From contig NZ_FNJV01000008.1 in assembly GCF_900103125.1 (NCBI RefSeq), positions 62,001-126,000 on the forward strand: a stretch of 64,000 bases of DNA, read 5' to 3'. This document shows, piece after piece, positions 8,941 to 19,200 of this stretch. A program made the translations under genes and the position numbers. How positions within the stretch are numbered: the first letter of the stretch is position 1; each line of letters begins with the position of its first letter. Origin of the DNA: Mucilaginibacter sp. OK268. Lineage in GTDB: Bacteria > Bacteroidota > Bacteroidia > Sphingobacteriales > Sphingobacteriaceae. The notes below the pieces were generated by a model that made no database searches, was not told where the DNA came from, and saw only the letters and a list, made by a program, of their open reading frames with translations.

Positions 8941-9120
8941 ATGGGCGTTACTCGTTTAAAAAGAAAAGATAGAAAAAACAAAACCACTTCACGTTTAGAA
9001 GTTCAGTTTTTGAAACTGGCTACTAACCTGGAGTACGGAAGCCGTTCTGCTGAGTCAAAACACAGCCAGATCGCTAAAAACAACGAAGTTTTAGCAAAAG
9101 CTATCGCTGCTGCGAAATAA
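8941..9120 (+). CDS. Conserved small basic protein, 59 residues
   Basis: An ATG at 8941 opens 59 codons ending with TAA at 9118-9120. The first 18 residues are strongly basic (MGVTRLKRKDRKNKTTSR); the rest is helical and Lys/Ala rich, ending AIAAAK. It starts 33 bases after tRNA-Cys and is followed by a strong terminator, so it is probably co-transcribed with the tRNA. The basic head suggests nucleic-acid or ribosome binding, but no family is recognised with certainty. Codon usage looks like a highly expressed gene (many AAA, GCT and GTT codons). Confidence 0.8.
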   Translation: MGVTRLKRKDRKNKTTSRLEVQFLKLATNLEYGSRSAESKHSQIAKNNEVLAKAIAAAK

Positions 9121-9166
9121 TTTTTTCTGTTTTTAAGCGCTTAATGGTGCTTGAAAAGATCTTATA

Positions 9167-9202
9167 AATCCTGCTGGTTTCAGAAACCGGCAGGATTTTT
9201 TT
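9167..9202 (+). terminator. Rho-independent terminator after the small basic gene
   Basis: AATCCTGCTGGTTTC and GAAACCGGCAGGATT form a near-perfect stem with a tiny loop, followed by a T-run. It lies 46 bases after the stop codon at 9120. Confidence 0.9.
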
Positions 9203-9222
9203 ATGGATGAAATCCAGGAGGG

Positions 9223-9294
9223 TGTCATGCTGAGCTCCGTCGAAGCATGGTGGGCAGGCCTCTGCGCACATCGTTCGACAGGCTCAGGGTTACA
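9223..9294. repeat. Intergenic palindromic repeat, family A, copy 4
   Basis: Begins TGTCATGCTGAGC, has the core GGCAGGCCTCTGCGC and ends GGCTCAGGGTTACA, in the same orientation as copy 1. The rest of 9295-9417 contains only a short inverted word pair (GAGACGCAAATATGG region versus AGAGACACAAATATGTG) and no gene. Confidence 0.85.
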
Positions 9295-9417
9295 GCCCCT
9301 TTTATTTTCTGTAGAGGCCCATATTTGCGTCTCTCGTACACAGATCAAAAATAATGAGAATTAAACCTCAACAAAAAGAGACACAAATATGTGTCTCTAC
9401 GGAAGAAAAATCTTTAA

Positions 9418-10461
9418 TTAAATAGTCAGCAGCTTCTTATTGATCCTGCCAATCAATCCTGGCCCTTCATAAATAAAGCCTGTATACAGCTGAACCAGCG
9501 ATGCGCCGGCCTGTAATTTTTCCACCGCGTCGTCAGCAGAATGTATGCCGCCTACACCAATGATGGGGAACGATCCCTTTGATTTCTGGTGCAGGTACCT
9601 AATCACTTCCGTAGAACGTTTGGTGAGAGGTTTACCGCTCAATCCGCCGGCTTCATTCTTTAAACTTTCGGCAGCCGTTAAGTTTTCGCGACTAATGGTG
9701 GTATTGGTAGCAATAATACCCGCTATGCCGGTTTGTTGTACAATATCAACAATATCATCCAGTTGTGAATCGGTCAGATCGGGGGCTATTTTCAGGAGGA
9801 TCGGCCTGCTGATGCCGTTTTTTGAATTGCGCTGCTGCAGGGTATTCAGCAGGTGCATCAGCGGTTCCTTTTCCTGCAATTCGCGCAAACCAGGTGTATT
9901 GGGCGAGCTTACGTTCACCACAAAATAATCAACCACATCAAACAGGCGGTCAAAGCACTTGATATAATCGTTAACGGCTTCTTCGTTAGGGGTAACCTTG
10001 TTTTTGCCGATGTTACCGCCAACGATCAGGCTTTTCTGCGCCCCTTTAGCGTTTCTGCGAAAGGTGGCTATACGCTCTGCCGCTACATCAACACCAAAGT
10101 TGTTAAAACCCATGCGGTTAATAAGTGCGCTATCAGATGGTAAGCGGAACATCCGTGTTTTAGGGTTGCCGGGTTGCGGCAGCGGGGTAACGGTACCTAT
10201 CTCCACAAAACCAAAACCGATGTTAGCCATTTCGCCTATGAGCTCGGCATTTTTATCAAAACCAGCTGCCAGTCCTACCGGATTTTTAAACCTAAGACCA
10301 AACACCTCTTTTTCCAATCGGGGGTTGTTGACATCCCAAATAGCCCTGCTCAAAGCAGCACCACCCGGAAAACGATTGAACCGTTTTAAGTTACGGGTTA
10401 CAAAATAATGTACTTTTTCGGGATCGAACTGGAACAGGATGGGTTTTAATAAAAAATACAT
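9418..10461 (-). CDS. pyrD: Quinone-dependent dihydroorotate dehydrogenase (class 2)
   Basis: A 347-residue membrane-associated flavoenzyme that oxidises dihydroorotate to orotate in pyrimidine synthesis and passes electrons to quinone. Class 2 features are present: an N-terminal amphipathic extension (about residues 1-45) preceding the FMN barrel, [15 protein letters not shown], and the catalytic-Ser loop [22 protein letters not shown] and [16 protein letters not shown] form the phosphate-binding end. The length is normal for the family. The ATG at 10461 is the natural start. It is a stand-alone gene. Confidence 0.95.
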   Translation of the reverse strand: MYFLLKPILFQFDPEKVHYFVTRNLKRFNRFPGGAALSRAIWDVNNPRLEKEVFGLRFKNPVGLAAGFDKNAELIGEMANIGFGFVEIGTVTPLPQPGNPKTRMFRLPSDSALINRMGFNNFGVDVAAERIATFRRNAKGAQKSLIVGGNIGKNKVTPNEEAVNDYIKCFDRLFDVVDYFVVNVSSPNTPGLRELQEKEPLMHLLNTLQQRNSKNGISRPILLKIAPDLTDSQLDDIVDIVQQTGIAGIIATNTTISRENLTAAESLKNEAGGLSGKPLTKRSTEVIRYLHQKSKGSFPIIGVGGIHSADDAVEKLQAGASLVQLYTGFIYEGPGLIGRINKKLLTI

Positions 10462-10540
10462 GCCGCGAAGTTAGCACATTCCTTTATGTGTGTAAACCAG
10501 AATTTTAGGAATTTTTGATTTGGGCTGATGATGAATCACT

Positions 10541-10710
10541 GCCGCGAGTTTAGCGCAGCAATATTAATAAACGCGTCATTGCGAGGAACGAAGCAATCCC
10601 CGATAGGCAAGTTCGCCCTGTATAGCATAGAGATTGCTTCGTTCCTCGCAATGACGCGTGGGGAGAACTCTACCGGGATAAGTTGTTTTACGCTGCGCTA
10701 AACTCGCGGC
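10541..10710. repeat. Nested double inverted repeat (family B core inside a second palindrome)
   Basis: The outer arms GCCGCGAGTTTAGCGCAGC (10541-10559) and GCTGCGCTAAACTCGCGGC (10692-10710) are a perfect 19-base inverted repeat. Inside them, 10571-10598 and 10632-10659 form a perfect 28-base inverted repeat starting ACGCGTCATTGCGAGGAACG. The inner unit is related to the elements at 14565-14659 and 20071-20212. No gene lies in 10462-10783. Confidence 0.9.
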
Positions 10711-10783
10711 AATAATTTATATCTTTCAAAAAACATCGCAAATCTGTATTTTCGAAAATCAGTTATGCCTAAAATAAATCTAA

Positions 10784-11569
10784 ATGACCAGAAAAGAATT
10801 AAGAGATACTTTTAAACAGGGTCGTCGTAATTTTCTTAAAACAGCTGCCGTGGGTTCTATAGCCTCGGTGGGTATTCCACAAATTGTATCGGCCGCGTTA
10901 GCTTCCGAAAAAAACGCGCCTAAATTAAAATTCAATACCGGCGATGTGATATTATTCCAAGGTGATTCCATTACCGATTGGGGCCGCGATCATAAAAAAA
11001 CAGAACCCAATACCACCGGCGCCTTAGGCTCAGGCTATACCCTGATCACCGCGTCGAAACTATTGATTGATCATGCCAGCAAAGACCTCAAAATATACAA
11101 CAAAGGCATCAGTGGCAATAAAGTTTATCAACTGGCCGAGCGCTGGACCAGCGATTGCCTGGACCTGAAACCCAATATACTGAGTATCCACATTGGTGTA
11201 AATGATTTTTGGCATACCCTTACCGGCGGCTATACCGGCACTATTGATACTTACATCGCCGACTATAAAAAACTGCTTACGCTTACCAAACAAACGCTGC
11301 CCGATATTAAACTGGTGCTATGCGAACCCTTTGCCACCAAAGGCGTACGGGCTGTCGACGATAAATGGTACCCAACGTTTGACTTATTCCGCAAGGCCGC
11401 ACGTGATATTGCTACTGAGTTCGGAACCGTTTTTGTACCCTACCAGGCCGCGTTTGATAAAGCGCTGGAAATAGCCCCTGCACCCTACTGGAGCATGGAC
11501 GGCGTACACCCCAGCGTACCCGGCGAAGCACTCATGGCACAAACATGGCTTAAAGCAGTGGGGGCTTGA
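10784..11569 (+). CDS. Tat-exported SGNH/GDSL-family hydrolase
   Basis: A 261-residue secreted esterase-type hydrolase. The N-terminus has a twin-arginine signal (GRRNFLKTA, Arg14-Arg15) followed by a hydrophobic stretch, which is unusual in a genome where most signals are Sec-type. The SGNH blocks are visible: GDSITDWG (catalytic Ser62), the NKGISGN oxyanion Gly, HIGVNDFWH (Asn of block III), and DGVHPS (Asp239, His242). Such enzymes deacetylate or de-esterify glycans and lipids, and the close relatives are often called rhamnogalacturonan acetylesterase-like. The substrate is not known. It is a single gene with an ATG start. Confidence 0.88.
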   Translation: MTRKELRDTFKQGRRNFLKTAAVGSIASVGIPQIVSAALASEKNAPKLKFNTGDVILFQGDSITDWGRDHKKTEPNTTGALGSGYTLITASKLLIDHASKDLKIYNKGISGNKVYQLAERWTSDCLDLKPNILSIHIGVNDFWHTLTGGYTGTIDTYIADYKKLLTLTKQTLPDIKLVLCEPFATKGVRAVDDKWYPTFDLFRKAARDIATEFGTVFVPYQAAFDKALEIAPAPYWSMDGVHPSVPGEALMAQTWLKAVGA

Positions 11570-11663
11570 GTGGTGAGTGATTAGGTGGATATTTTCCAAC
11601 TGGAACATAGTTGTCAAGAACATAAACTGACGCTTAATAAACAGTGCTAACTGTAAAAATGGT

Positions 11664-11671
11664 TAATTTTG
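11664..11671 (+). promoter_or_regulatory. -7 element TAATTTTG for methionine aminopeptidase
   Basis: A TAnnTTTG match 22 bases before the ATG at 11693. It overlaps the in-frame TTG at 11669, which argues that the TTG is not the start. No good -33 TTTG is seen. Confidence 0.4.
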
Positions 11672-11692
11672 CCACAGATAAAAACATTAAAA

Positions 11693-12457
11693 ATGTCTAT
11701 AACTACCGAAGACGAAAGAATTGGAATACAGCAGGCAAGCGATGCTGTTGCCATAACGCTTAGAAAGATGCGGGAGTTTGCCAAACCAGGCATTTCAACA
11801 AAGGAACTTGATGAATACGGCGGCGAATTGCTGGCACAGATGGGCGCACATTCTGCACCTATGTTAACCTATGGTTTCCCTGGATATACATGTATCAGCA
11901 TTAATGAGGAAGCTGCGCACGGTATACCAGCAGCGGATAAGATCCTGAAAGAAGGCGACCTGGTAAATATTGATGTATCGGCAGAATTGAATGGCTATTG
12001 GGCCGATAATGGCGGCTCATTTGTATTGGGCGAAGATATCCACGGCCATGGCAAGCTGATACAAGCATCGAAAGAGATATTGAGGAAGGCGATCAGCAAC
12101 ATTAAAGGTGGTGTCAGAATTTCGGAGATCGGCAGGTTGATCGAAACCGAAGCCAAAAAAGCTGGCTATACGGTGATAAAAAACCTGACCGGGCACGGTA
12201 TCGGTCGCAGCTTGCACGAAGAACCACACGAAATAGCCAACTATAACGACAGGTATAACACCAGCCGTTTCAAAAAGAATTCGGTGGTAGCGATAGAGAC
12301 ATTCATTTCCACACAATCTACTATTGCCAATACGCAAGCCGATGGCTGGACACTAACCGGTAACAAAGGTGGTTTTGTTGCACAGCATGAGCATACCATT
12401 ATGGTAACCGGCGGCGAGCCCGTAATATTTACAGCGCAGAACGGTATCTGGGATTAA
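11693..12457 (+). CDS. map: Type I methionine aminopeptidase
   Basis: Removes the initiator Met from nascent proteins. The 254-residue pita-bread fold has all metal ligands: Asp94 and Asp105 (NIDVSAELNGYWAD), His168 (TGHGIG), Glu202 (AIETF) and Glu233 (QHEHT), plus the substrate-contacting His76 (EEAAHGIP). The 11-residue spacing between the two Asp ligands is as in the family. The ATG at 11693 gives the usual short N-terminus (MSITTEDERIGIQ). It may be a second, non-ribosomal-operon copy, because the essential map usually sits near ribosomal protein genes; that is inference. Confidence 0.93.
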   Translation: MSITTEDERIGIQQASDAVAITLRKMREFAKPGISTKELDEYGGELLAQMGAHSAPMLTYGFPGYTCISINEEAAHGIPAADKILKEGDLVNIDVSAELNGYWADNGGSFVLGEDIHGHGKLIQASKEILRKAISNIKGGVRISEIGRLIETEAKKAGYTVIKNLTGHGIGRSLHEEPHEIANYNDRYNTSRFKKNSVVAIETFISTQSTIANTQADGWTLTGNKGGFVAQHEHTIMVTGGEPVIFTAQNGIWD

Positions 12458-12604
12458 TTTTCTGCTCCATATTTTTTACTGATGATATTGAATTGTGTGT
12501 ACCATTTACACCTCCGGTTTCGTCATTCGAAATTCAAAATTCGATGTTCGGTATTACTCTTTAAGCCTTTAGCTTTCAGCCTTCCGCTTTCACCTCAAAA
12601 ATCG

Positions 12605-12612
12605 TATCTTTG
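12605..12612 (+). promoter_or_regulatory. -7 element TATCTTTG for the ABC-F gene
   Basis: A TAnnTTTG match eight bases before the ATG at 12620, so the transcript would be leaderless or nearly so. It also sets the start downstream of the long open stretch that begins at 12482. Confidence 0.5.
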
Positions 12613-12619
12613 CGCGCAA

Positions 12620-14545
12620 ATGATTGCTATAAATAACCTTACGTTTGAGATTGGTGCGCGGGCCCTTTACGATGAAGCCAACTGGCATATAAAACCCGGT
12701 GAAAAAATTGGTTTAATAGGTGCCAATGGAACCGGGAAAACTACCCTTCTGAAAATTATTGTAGGCGACTATAAACCTACATCGGGCACCATATCAATGG
12801 CTAAGGACCTTACCATGGGTTATTTGAACCAGGATTTGCTGTCATACTCCTCAGATAAAACTATTGTGCATGTGGCTATGGAGGCTTTTGAGCGCCAGAA
12901 CCAATTGCATGACGAGATCGAGAACCTGCTTAAAAAGCTGGAAACCGATTATACTGAAGATCTTTTACACAAGCTGAGCGACAAACAACACGAGTTTGAA
13001 CTGCTTGATGGTTATAATATTGAATACAAGGCACGCGAAATTTTAGCCGGTTTGGGTTTTAGCGACAGCGATTGCGCACGTAAACTTAACACCTTTTCGG
13101 GTGGATGGCGCATGCGGGTTATGCTGGCCAAAATATTATTACAAGCTCCTGATATCCTGTTGCTGGATGAGCCTACCAACCACCTGGACTTACCATCTAT
13201 CCAATGGTTGGAAGATTATCTGAAAGCATTTAACGGCGCCATCATCATTGTATCGCACGATAGATGGTTCCTGGATAAGGTGATCAACCGTACGGTAGAA
13301 TCGCGTAAGGGCAAACTCACCGTTTACGCGGGTAACTATACTTTTTACCTGGAAGAGAAAGCTCAGCGCGAAGAAATTCAGCGCGGTGAGTTCAAAAACC
13401 AGCAATCAAAAATAAAACAGGAAGAGCGTTTGATCGAACGTTTCCGTGCCAAGGCGTCCAAAGCAAAAATGGCGCAGTCGCGTATCAAAATGTTGGATAA
13501 AATGGAGCGTGTAGATGATGTAGATGATGATAACCCAACGGTTAACTTCGCCTTCCGTTTCTCCAAACAATCGGGCAGACACGTAATAACTTTAGAGGAT
13601 ATTGTTAAAAAATACCCGGCTATTGATATTTTGAACGGCGGCGAGGCTGTAATTGAAAAAGGCGATAAAATTGCCCTGATCGGTGCTAACGGTAAAGGTA
13701 AATCGACCCTGTTACGCATCATCGCTTCGGCAGATCATGATTATAAAGGTAAAGTAACTACCGGGCATAACGTAAGCACTACATTTTTTGCCCAGCACCA
13801 GCTGGAATCCCTTCACCTGGAAAACCAGATATTACAGGAATTACAAGCTTTTGCTCCAAAACATACCGATACGGAATTACGTACCATTTTAGGTTCGTTC
13901 CTGTTTACCGGCGATGATGTGTTCAAGAAGATCAAAGTATTATCAGGAGGTGAAAAATCACGCGTGGCTTTGGCCAAGGCGCTTACTGCCGATGCCAACT
14001 TCCTGGTACTGGATGAGCCCACTAACCACCTGGATATGCAATCGGTAAATATCCTGATCCAGGCGCTGGATCAATATGAAGGTACGTTCATCGTGGTATC
14101 GCACGACAGGTTTTTCCTGGATAATGTGGCCAATAAGATCTGGTTTATTGAAGATCAGAAGATCAAAATTTACCCGGGTACTTATGCCGAATACGATGAG
14201 TGGGCAGCTAAACGCAAACTGGAGCCCAAAGCGGCCATCCCTGCACCTCAGCCTAAAAAGGAAGAGAAAAAACCTGAACCGGTTAAACAACAGCCACAAA
14301 GCGAAAACAAACACCAGCAGCTTAAAAAGCTAAACCAGGACCTCGCCAAAATGGAAGAACAGATTGCCGACCTGGAAAAAACAGTAAAGCAACTGGAAGC
14401 CCAATTGGCCGATGATAAAATTTATACCGATAACAACAAATTAAAAGATACCAACGCGAGCTATTCCCAAAAACAAGCCGAACTAAAGCAGGTTCAGCAA
14501 AAATGGGAAGCACTGGCCGAGCAGATCCTCGAGCTGGAGGCGTAA
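12620..14545 (+). CDS. ABC-F family ATPase (ribosome-associated, Uup/EttA-like)
   Basis: A soluble 641-residue protein with two ABC ATPase domains and no membrane part. The first Walker A is GANGTGKTT (residues 34-42), the first signature is SGGWRMR and the Walker B is LLLDEPTNHLD. The second domain has GANGKGKST, SGGEKSR and LDEPTNHLD. A charged P-site-interaction linker lies between the domains, and a C-terminal Lys/Glu-rich coiled coil (last ~80 residues, after a Pro/Lys hinge) matches Uup. ABC-F proteins bind the ribosomal E site and relieve stalled translation or protect against antibiotics. The frame is open upstream to 12482, but the ABC homology begins at MIAINNLTFEIG. Confidence 0.92.
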   Translation: MIAINNLTFEIGARALYDEANWHIKPGEKIGLIGANGTGKTTLLKIIVGDYKPTSGTISMAKDLTMGYLNQDLLSYSSDKTIVHVAMEAFERQNQLHDEIENLLKKLETDYTEDLLHKLSDKQHEFELLDGYNIEYKAREILAGLGFSDSDCARKLNTFSGGWRMRVMLAKILLQAPDILLLDEPTNHLDLPSIQWLEDYLKAFNGAIIIVSHDRWFLDKVINRTVESRKGKLTVYAGNYTFYLEEKAQREEIQRGEFKNQQSKIKQEERLIERFRAKASKAKMAQSRIKMLDKMERVDDVDDDNPTVNFAFRFSKQSGRHVITLEDIVKKYPAIDILNGGEAVIEKGDKIALIGANGKGKSTLLRIIASADHDYKGKVTTGHNVSTTFFAQHQLESLHLENQILQELQAFAPKHTDTELRTILGSFLFTGDDVFKKIKVLSGGEKSRVALAKALTADANFLVLDEPTNHLDMQSVNILIQALDQYEGTFIVVSHDRFFLDNVANKIWFIEDQKIKIYPGTYAEYDEWAAKRKLEPKAAIPAPQPKKEEKKPEPVKQQPQSENKHQQLKKLNQDLAKMEEQIADLEKTVKQLEAQLADDKIYTDNNKLKDTNASYSQKQAELKQVQQKWEALAEQILELEA

Positions 14546-14564
14546 GCCCCGAAAATATAATAAT

Positions 14565-14659
14565 CATGTCATTGCGAGGAGGAACGACGAAGCAATCTCG
14601 TAGCTATTCTTAACCATAAGAACGCGAGGAGATTGCCACGCTACGCTCGCAATGACATG
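14565..14659. repeat. Intergenic palindromic repeat, family B, copy 2
   Basis: CATGTCATTGCGAG (14565-14578) and CTCGCAATGACATG (14646-14659) are perfect 14-base inverted arms. Inside are ACGAAGCAATCTC and GAGATTGCCACGC, giving a longer imperfect stem. Confidence 0.85.
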
Positions 14660-14669
14660 TGAAATAAAA

Positions 14670-14704
14670 AAGCCTTCCGAAGTTTTAAAAACTTCGGAAG
14701 GCTT
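14670..14704. terminator. Bidirectional terminator between ABC-F and susD
   Basis: AAGCCTTCCGAAGTTTT and AAAACTTCGGAAGGCTT form a near-perfect stem of about 16 pairs with a short A-rich loop, flanked by A-runs and T-runs. It sits between convergent genes and can serve both strands. Confidence 0.9.
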
Positions 14705-14753
14705 GCTTTACCCACAATCACTAATTCACCAATCCACTAAATCACTAATTATC

Positions 14754-16256
14754 CTAATATCCCTTTGTAGGTATCAGGTTAGGATTATTTCTTAGTTCCC
14801 GGCTTGGTATCGGGAATAAAAGCTCCCTGTCGGTTAAAACCGGTCCGTATGAAAACTTATGGCCAACATAATTATCAAAGCCTTTGGTTTCCACATTAAA
14901 TGCTTTACGAAGGCGCGCCATATCAAACCAGGTAACGTTTTCAAAGCACAGCTCATACCAGCGTTCGCGCCAGATGGCTTCGCGGAACTGCTCTTTTGAT
15001 AAGCCTGTTAGGTTAGGTAAAGTTGCTCTTGTTCTTACCTGGTTAACCGCGTCATACGCTTTTGCGCCCGGTCCATTAACTTCGTTGGATGCCTCGGCAT
15101 AAATAAGCAGCACATCGGCATAACGGATGAGCGACCAGTTCAAATCACTATTGGCCGTAGTTGTTTGTGCAACCACATCAAAAATCTTATAAATAAAATA
15201 TCCGCCCAGATCAACCACCTTAGTTCTATCGTCCTGGTTGGTGAATTTGGTAAAGAAGAACTGCCCTTCTTTAGCACGCAGATCAGCCGGATCATACGAT
15301 TGTACAAAAGCTCCCGTAGCATAAATACCCCCGGTTTCGCTGGAATAGGCTGAGATATTTTTGTTATAAGGAATGATCAACTCCTGCCAGTTTCCGGGGA
15401 TGATCTGTGTTTTATACTGGATCATGAAAATGTTCTCATCCACATTCTTCTTCGCCGGGTTGTGCAGATCGTTGTACGTGGTAAACAATTTAAATTGTTT
15501 GGAGTCCAATACCTCCTCTGCTTTTTTGGATGCCAGGTCATAATATTCAGCGCCTTTTTGCAGTGGGTAACCGGCCATGGTGAGGTATACTTTGGCCAGT
15601 AACGATTTTACGGCACCCAAACTTACCTTCCCGCTCACATCTGTCCAGGGTAAACCGGAAGCCTCAGCCGTTTTCAGGTCGTTTACAATCACTTTGTAAA
15701 CATCTTCTGCAGATGCCTGTTTGGGTCGTAGTTGCGGTGATGCCAGGTCAACAGGTTCGGTGATCAGCGGGATATTGCCAAACAGCTGCACCAAAGTAAA
15801 ATAGTACCAGGCCCTCAAAAAATGAGCTTCACCTAATAACCTTTTAGACTCAGCGGCGTCCATTGCAATCCCCGGGATCTTGGCTATGGAAAGGTTCGCA
15901 TTACCGATGCCCTTGTAATAATTTTGCCAGTAACTCAGGCCATAGGCATTATCGGCGGTATTACGCAGATCCTTTACAAAATAGCTGTCCACAGCCTGTC
16001 CCAGATCGGTAGCGGCCTGACCGGTAGCAAATTCTGTCATTGTCCACGCGCCACCGCCAAAGCCACTGCTCATGGGATCGCGCAGGCTGGCATAAATAGC
16101 ATTTACCGAACTGCGGGCATGCTCTGGCTTGGTAAAATAATTATCAACCGTAAAATTACTCTTGTCGGTTTCATTTAAAAATTTCTTACAACCGGTAACC
16201 CCTAATGTACCGACTGCTAATGCCAGTAACCCGTATTTTTTTATGATAGTTTTCAT
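14754..16256 (-). CDS. SusD/RagB-family surface lipoprotein
   Basis: A 500-residue outer-membrane lipoprotein that acts as the lid of its SusC partner and captures substrate. The signal ends in a lipobox-like VTGC (Cys23) followed by KKFLNETDK. The SusD fold is visible: tetratricopeptide-like helices (EAHFLRAWYYFTLVQLFGNIPL), LAKVYLTMAGYP, and the C-terminal ERWYELCFENVTWFDMARLRK followed by LFPIPSRELRNNPNL. It lies 26 bases after the SusC gene on the same strand. No enzyme gene is adjacent, so the transported substrate is not indicated. Confidence 0.93.
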   Translation of the reverse strand: MKTIIKKYGLLALAVGTLGVTGCKKFLNETDKSNFTVDNYFTKPEHARSSVNAIYASLRDPMSSGFGGGAWTMTEFATGQAATDLGQAVDSYFVKDLRNTADNAYGLSYWQNYYKGIGNANLSIAKIPGIAMDAAESKRLLGEAHFLRAWYYFTLVQLFGNIPLITEPVDLASPQLRPKQASAEDVYKVIVNDLKTAEASGLPWTDVSGKVSLGAVKSLLAKVYLTMAGYPLQKGAEYYDLASKKAEEVLDSKQFKLFTTYNDLHNPAKKNVDENIFMIQYKTQIIPGNWQELIIPYNKNISAYSSETGGIYATGAFVQSYDPADLRAKEGQFFFTKFTNQDDRTKVVDLGGYFIYKIFDVVAQTTTANSDLNWSLIRYADVLLIYAEASNEVNGPGAKAYDAVNQVRTRATLPNLTGLSKEQFREAIWRERWYELCFENVTWFDMARLRKAFNVETKGFDNYVGHKFSYGPVLTDRELLFPIPSRELRNNPNLIPTKGY

Positions 16257-16282
16257 GATTTTTCTCTTAAATTTTGCGAAAA

Positions 16283-19200
16283 TTATAATCCGATGTTTAA
16301 ACCAACCAGGAATACCCTTGGCTTTGGATAATCATACAAGGTTAAGCCCTGGTCAAAAGGCGCGCTGGAGTTGGAAACCTCCGGATCGTATCCTTTATAC
16401 TTGGTGGACACAAAGAAATTCTGCACCGAACCATAGATCCTCAACCGGCTCAATTTTAGCTTCGAAATGATCTTGGGCGAAAATGTATAGGCCAATAATA
16501 AATTGCGCCCGCGGATAAATGATCCATCGGTTACCTTATGGCTATCGTTATTGGTGGTGTAATAAGCGTTGATAGGACGAATTTGCGCAATAGGCGTATT
16601 CTGGTTTGTTTCCGTCCAGGCATTCAACACCGTTTTGTAACTGTTGGCAATACCCTGCCTGTCTTCTGCCGAATGGATACTCCGGTCCAGTACATCATTA
16701 CCATACGTATATTGCAGATCGACCGTAAGTGACCAGGCTTTATACTGAAAAGTATTCAGGAAAGTACCAAAACCATCAGGTATCCCCTTTCCAATGATCG
16801 TCCTGTCCAGATCGTTTATTGTACCGTCGTTATTCAGGTCTTTATACTTGATATCGCCCGGCAGCATACCATATTTCTTGGCTTCAACGGCCTCGGCAGT
16901 TCCCCAGGTTCCCAAACTAACCCGGCCAAAGAACGAACCCACAGGCTGGCCAACCCTGATAATGCCATTGCCCGATAATATATCGGCATTACCATTGGCC
17001 AGGGCAAGCACTTTGTTTTTATTGACCGAAATATTGAAGGTGGTGCTCCATGTAAAATCCCCGGTTTTAATATTGGTGGAGTTAAGGGTAAACTCGATCC
17101 CTTTGTTCTCCATGCTACCCACATTGGAATAAACGCTGCCGTAGCCACTGGAGAATGGCAAAGGAGCATCCAGCAACATACCATCTACTTTACGGCGATA
17201 CAGATCAAGCTCCAGGTTCAACCTGTTGTTGAACAGGCCCAGTTCCATACCAAAATCAAGCTGTTTAGTTTTTTCCCATTGCAAGGAGGAATTGGCCACC
17301 CGGTTGGTGCCCACGCCAATATTACGTTCGCCATTAAAAATAACATTATAGTTGCCCAGGCCGGCCAAAGCCCGGTAAGCTGGAATTTCGGAGTTACCGG
17401 TAGCGCCGTAACTGGCCCGAAGTTTTAAATTGGAAATGGCAGGGATATTTTTCATAAAATCTTCTTCCATTACCCGCCAGGCAAGGGCTGCAGACGGAAA
17501 GAAAGCGAATTGATTATCGGCCCCGAATTTTGAAGAACCATCATAACGGCCGGTAAAGGTGACTAAATATTTATCGCGAAGACTATAATTGATACGCCCA
17601 AAATAGGAGTTTAGCCCATACGCCTGCGCATTGGAATAAGGAGCCTGCGGGCTTGATCCTGCGCCGAGATTATTAAACTGAAAATAGGGGTCGGTAAAAC
17701 CCTGTGTACTGGCCTGGTCTTCAAACCGGTCAACATGTTGCCAGGATACACCACCCATAGCGGTTACCGAATGGATCTTCGCAAATTTCCGGTTATAAGT
17801 CAGGTAGTTTTCAAATTGCCATGAATTATACCGGTTATTATTGACAGAAGCATCGCCGTTATCCGAAATATATTGCATGCCTTTCACGGCAGAATAATCC
17901 TCTCTTTGATTAATAATATTTACACCCACGGTTGATTTAAAATCCAATCCAGGGGCCAAGCGAATATTGGCAGACATGTCGCCGAGTAAGGTTTGGGTAT
18001 GCAAAAGCGAGATCCTATCGGCAGCTATCCGTAAAGGATTATCACCACCTTCCATTCCCGGATAATCCCTGTTGCTTGCCCAGCTTCCATCAGCATACCT
18101 CACCGGGATGATAGGCAGTTCTTCTATCACCTGGCGCATCATGGTAATACCGCCGCCGTCGAGCTGATCTACCTGCTTATCGTCCTGGTTGGTATAACTC
18201 AGGGTACCACTAATTTTTATCCAGCTTTTGATCTGGCTGTCAAATACAAAACGACCGGCAAATCTTTTTTGCCATGACCCTTTTGCCAGGCCCTCCTGCT
18301 TACGATAGTTTAAAAAAGCGCCTATACTTCTTTTTTCGTCGCCATCTGTAATACCCAACTGATGGTTTTGCGTAAAGGCCTTTTGAAAGGCTTCTTCCTG
18401 CCAATCGGTATCATATAGTGGGTTGCCGTTGGCATCAAATAATTTAGGGTTGGTGCGCTTGGTTTTGGGGTTGGTATATTTAGTACCGGTGGCCCAGCCA
18501 ATAGGATCATATTTTTGCGCGTTAGCGTAAGCCAGGTCCTCTACGGCCAAAAACTCCTTTGAATTGAGCACCGCCAGTTTTTTAGGCAGTACACCTATGC
18601 TGAAATCAGGATCATAGGTGATTTTACCGCCGCCAGAGGTTCCGCGTTTGGTGGTCACCAGGATCACGCCATTGGCTCCACGTGCGCCGTAAATAGCGGT
18701 GGAAGAAGCGTCCTTTAACACCTCGATGGAGGCGATATCATTAGGGTTGAGGTAATCTATCGGCGTACTGCCGTTCCGCAGATCAACCGGGTTTAGTATC
18801 ACCCCGTCTATTACGTATAATGGATTATTAGAAACGCTTAGCGAACTGGAGCCACGGATACGGATATTGGACCTGGCGCCAGGTCTGCCGGAGTTGGAGG
18901 ATACATTGACACCCGATACACGACCAGACAAGCCCTGGTTTAAGGATGATACCGGGCGTTCCTGTAATGTTTCGGCTTTTACCGTGCCGACCGACCCGGT
19001 TAAATCTGATTTTTTGACCGATCCGTAGCCGATAACCACAACCTCATCTAATTTTTTTGATTGTGGTACGAGTTTGATCAGCAGGTTTCCTGGACCGGTT
19101 TTTACTTCCTGTGTAATGTAGCCCACATAGGAAACAACCAAAATGGCATCATCGGGAAGCCCTTTCAGGCTAAAGTTTCCTTCCGTATCGGTTATCGCGG

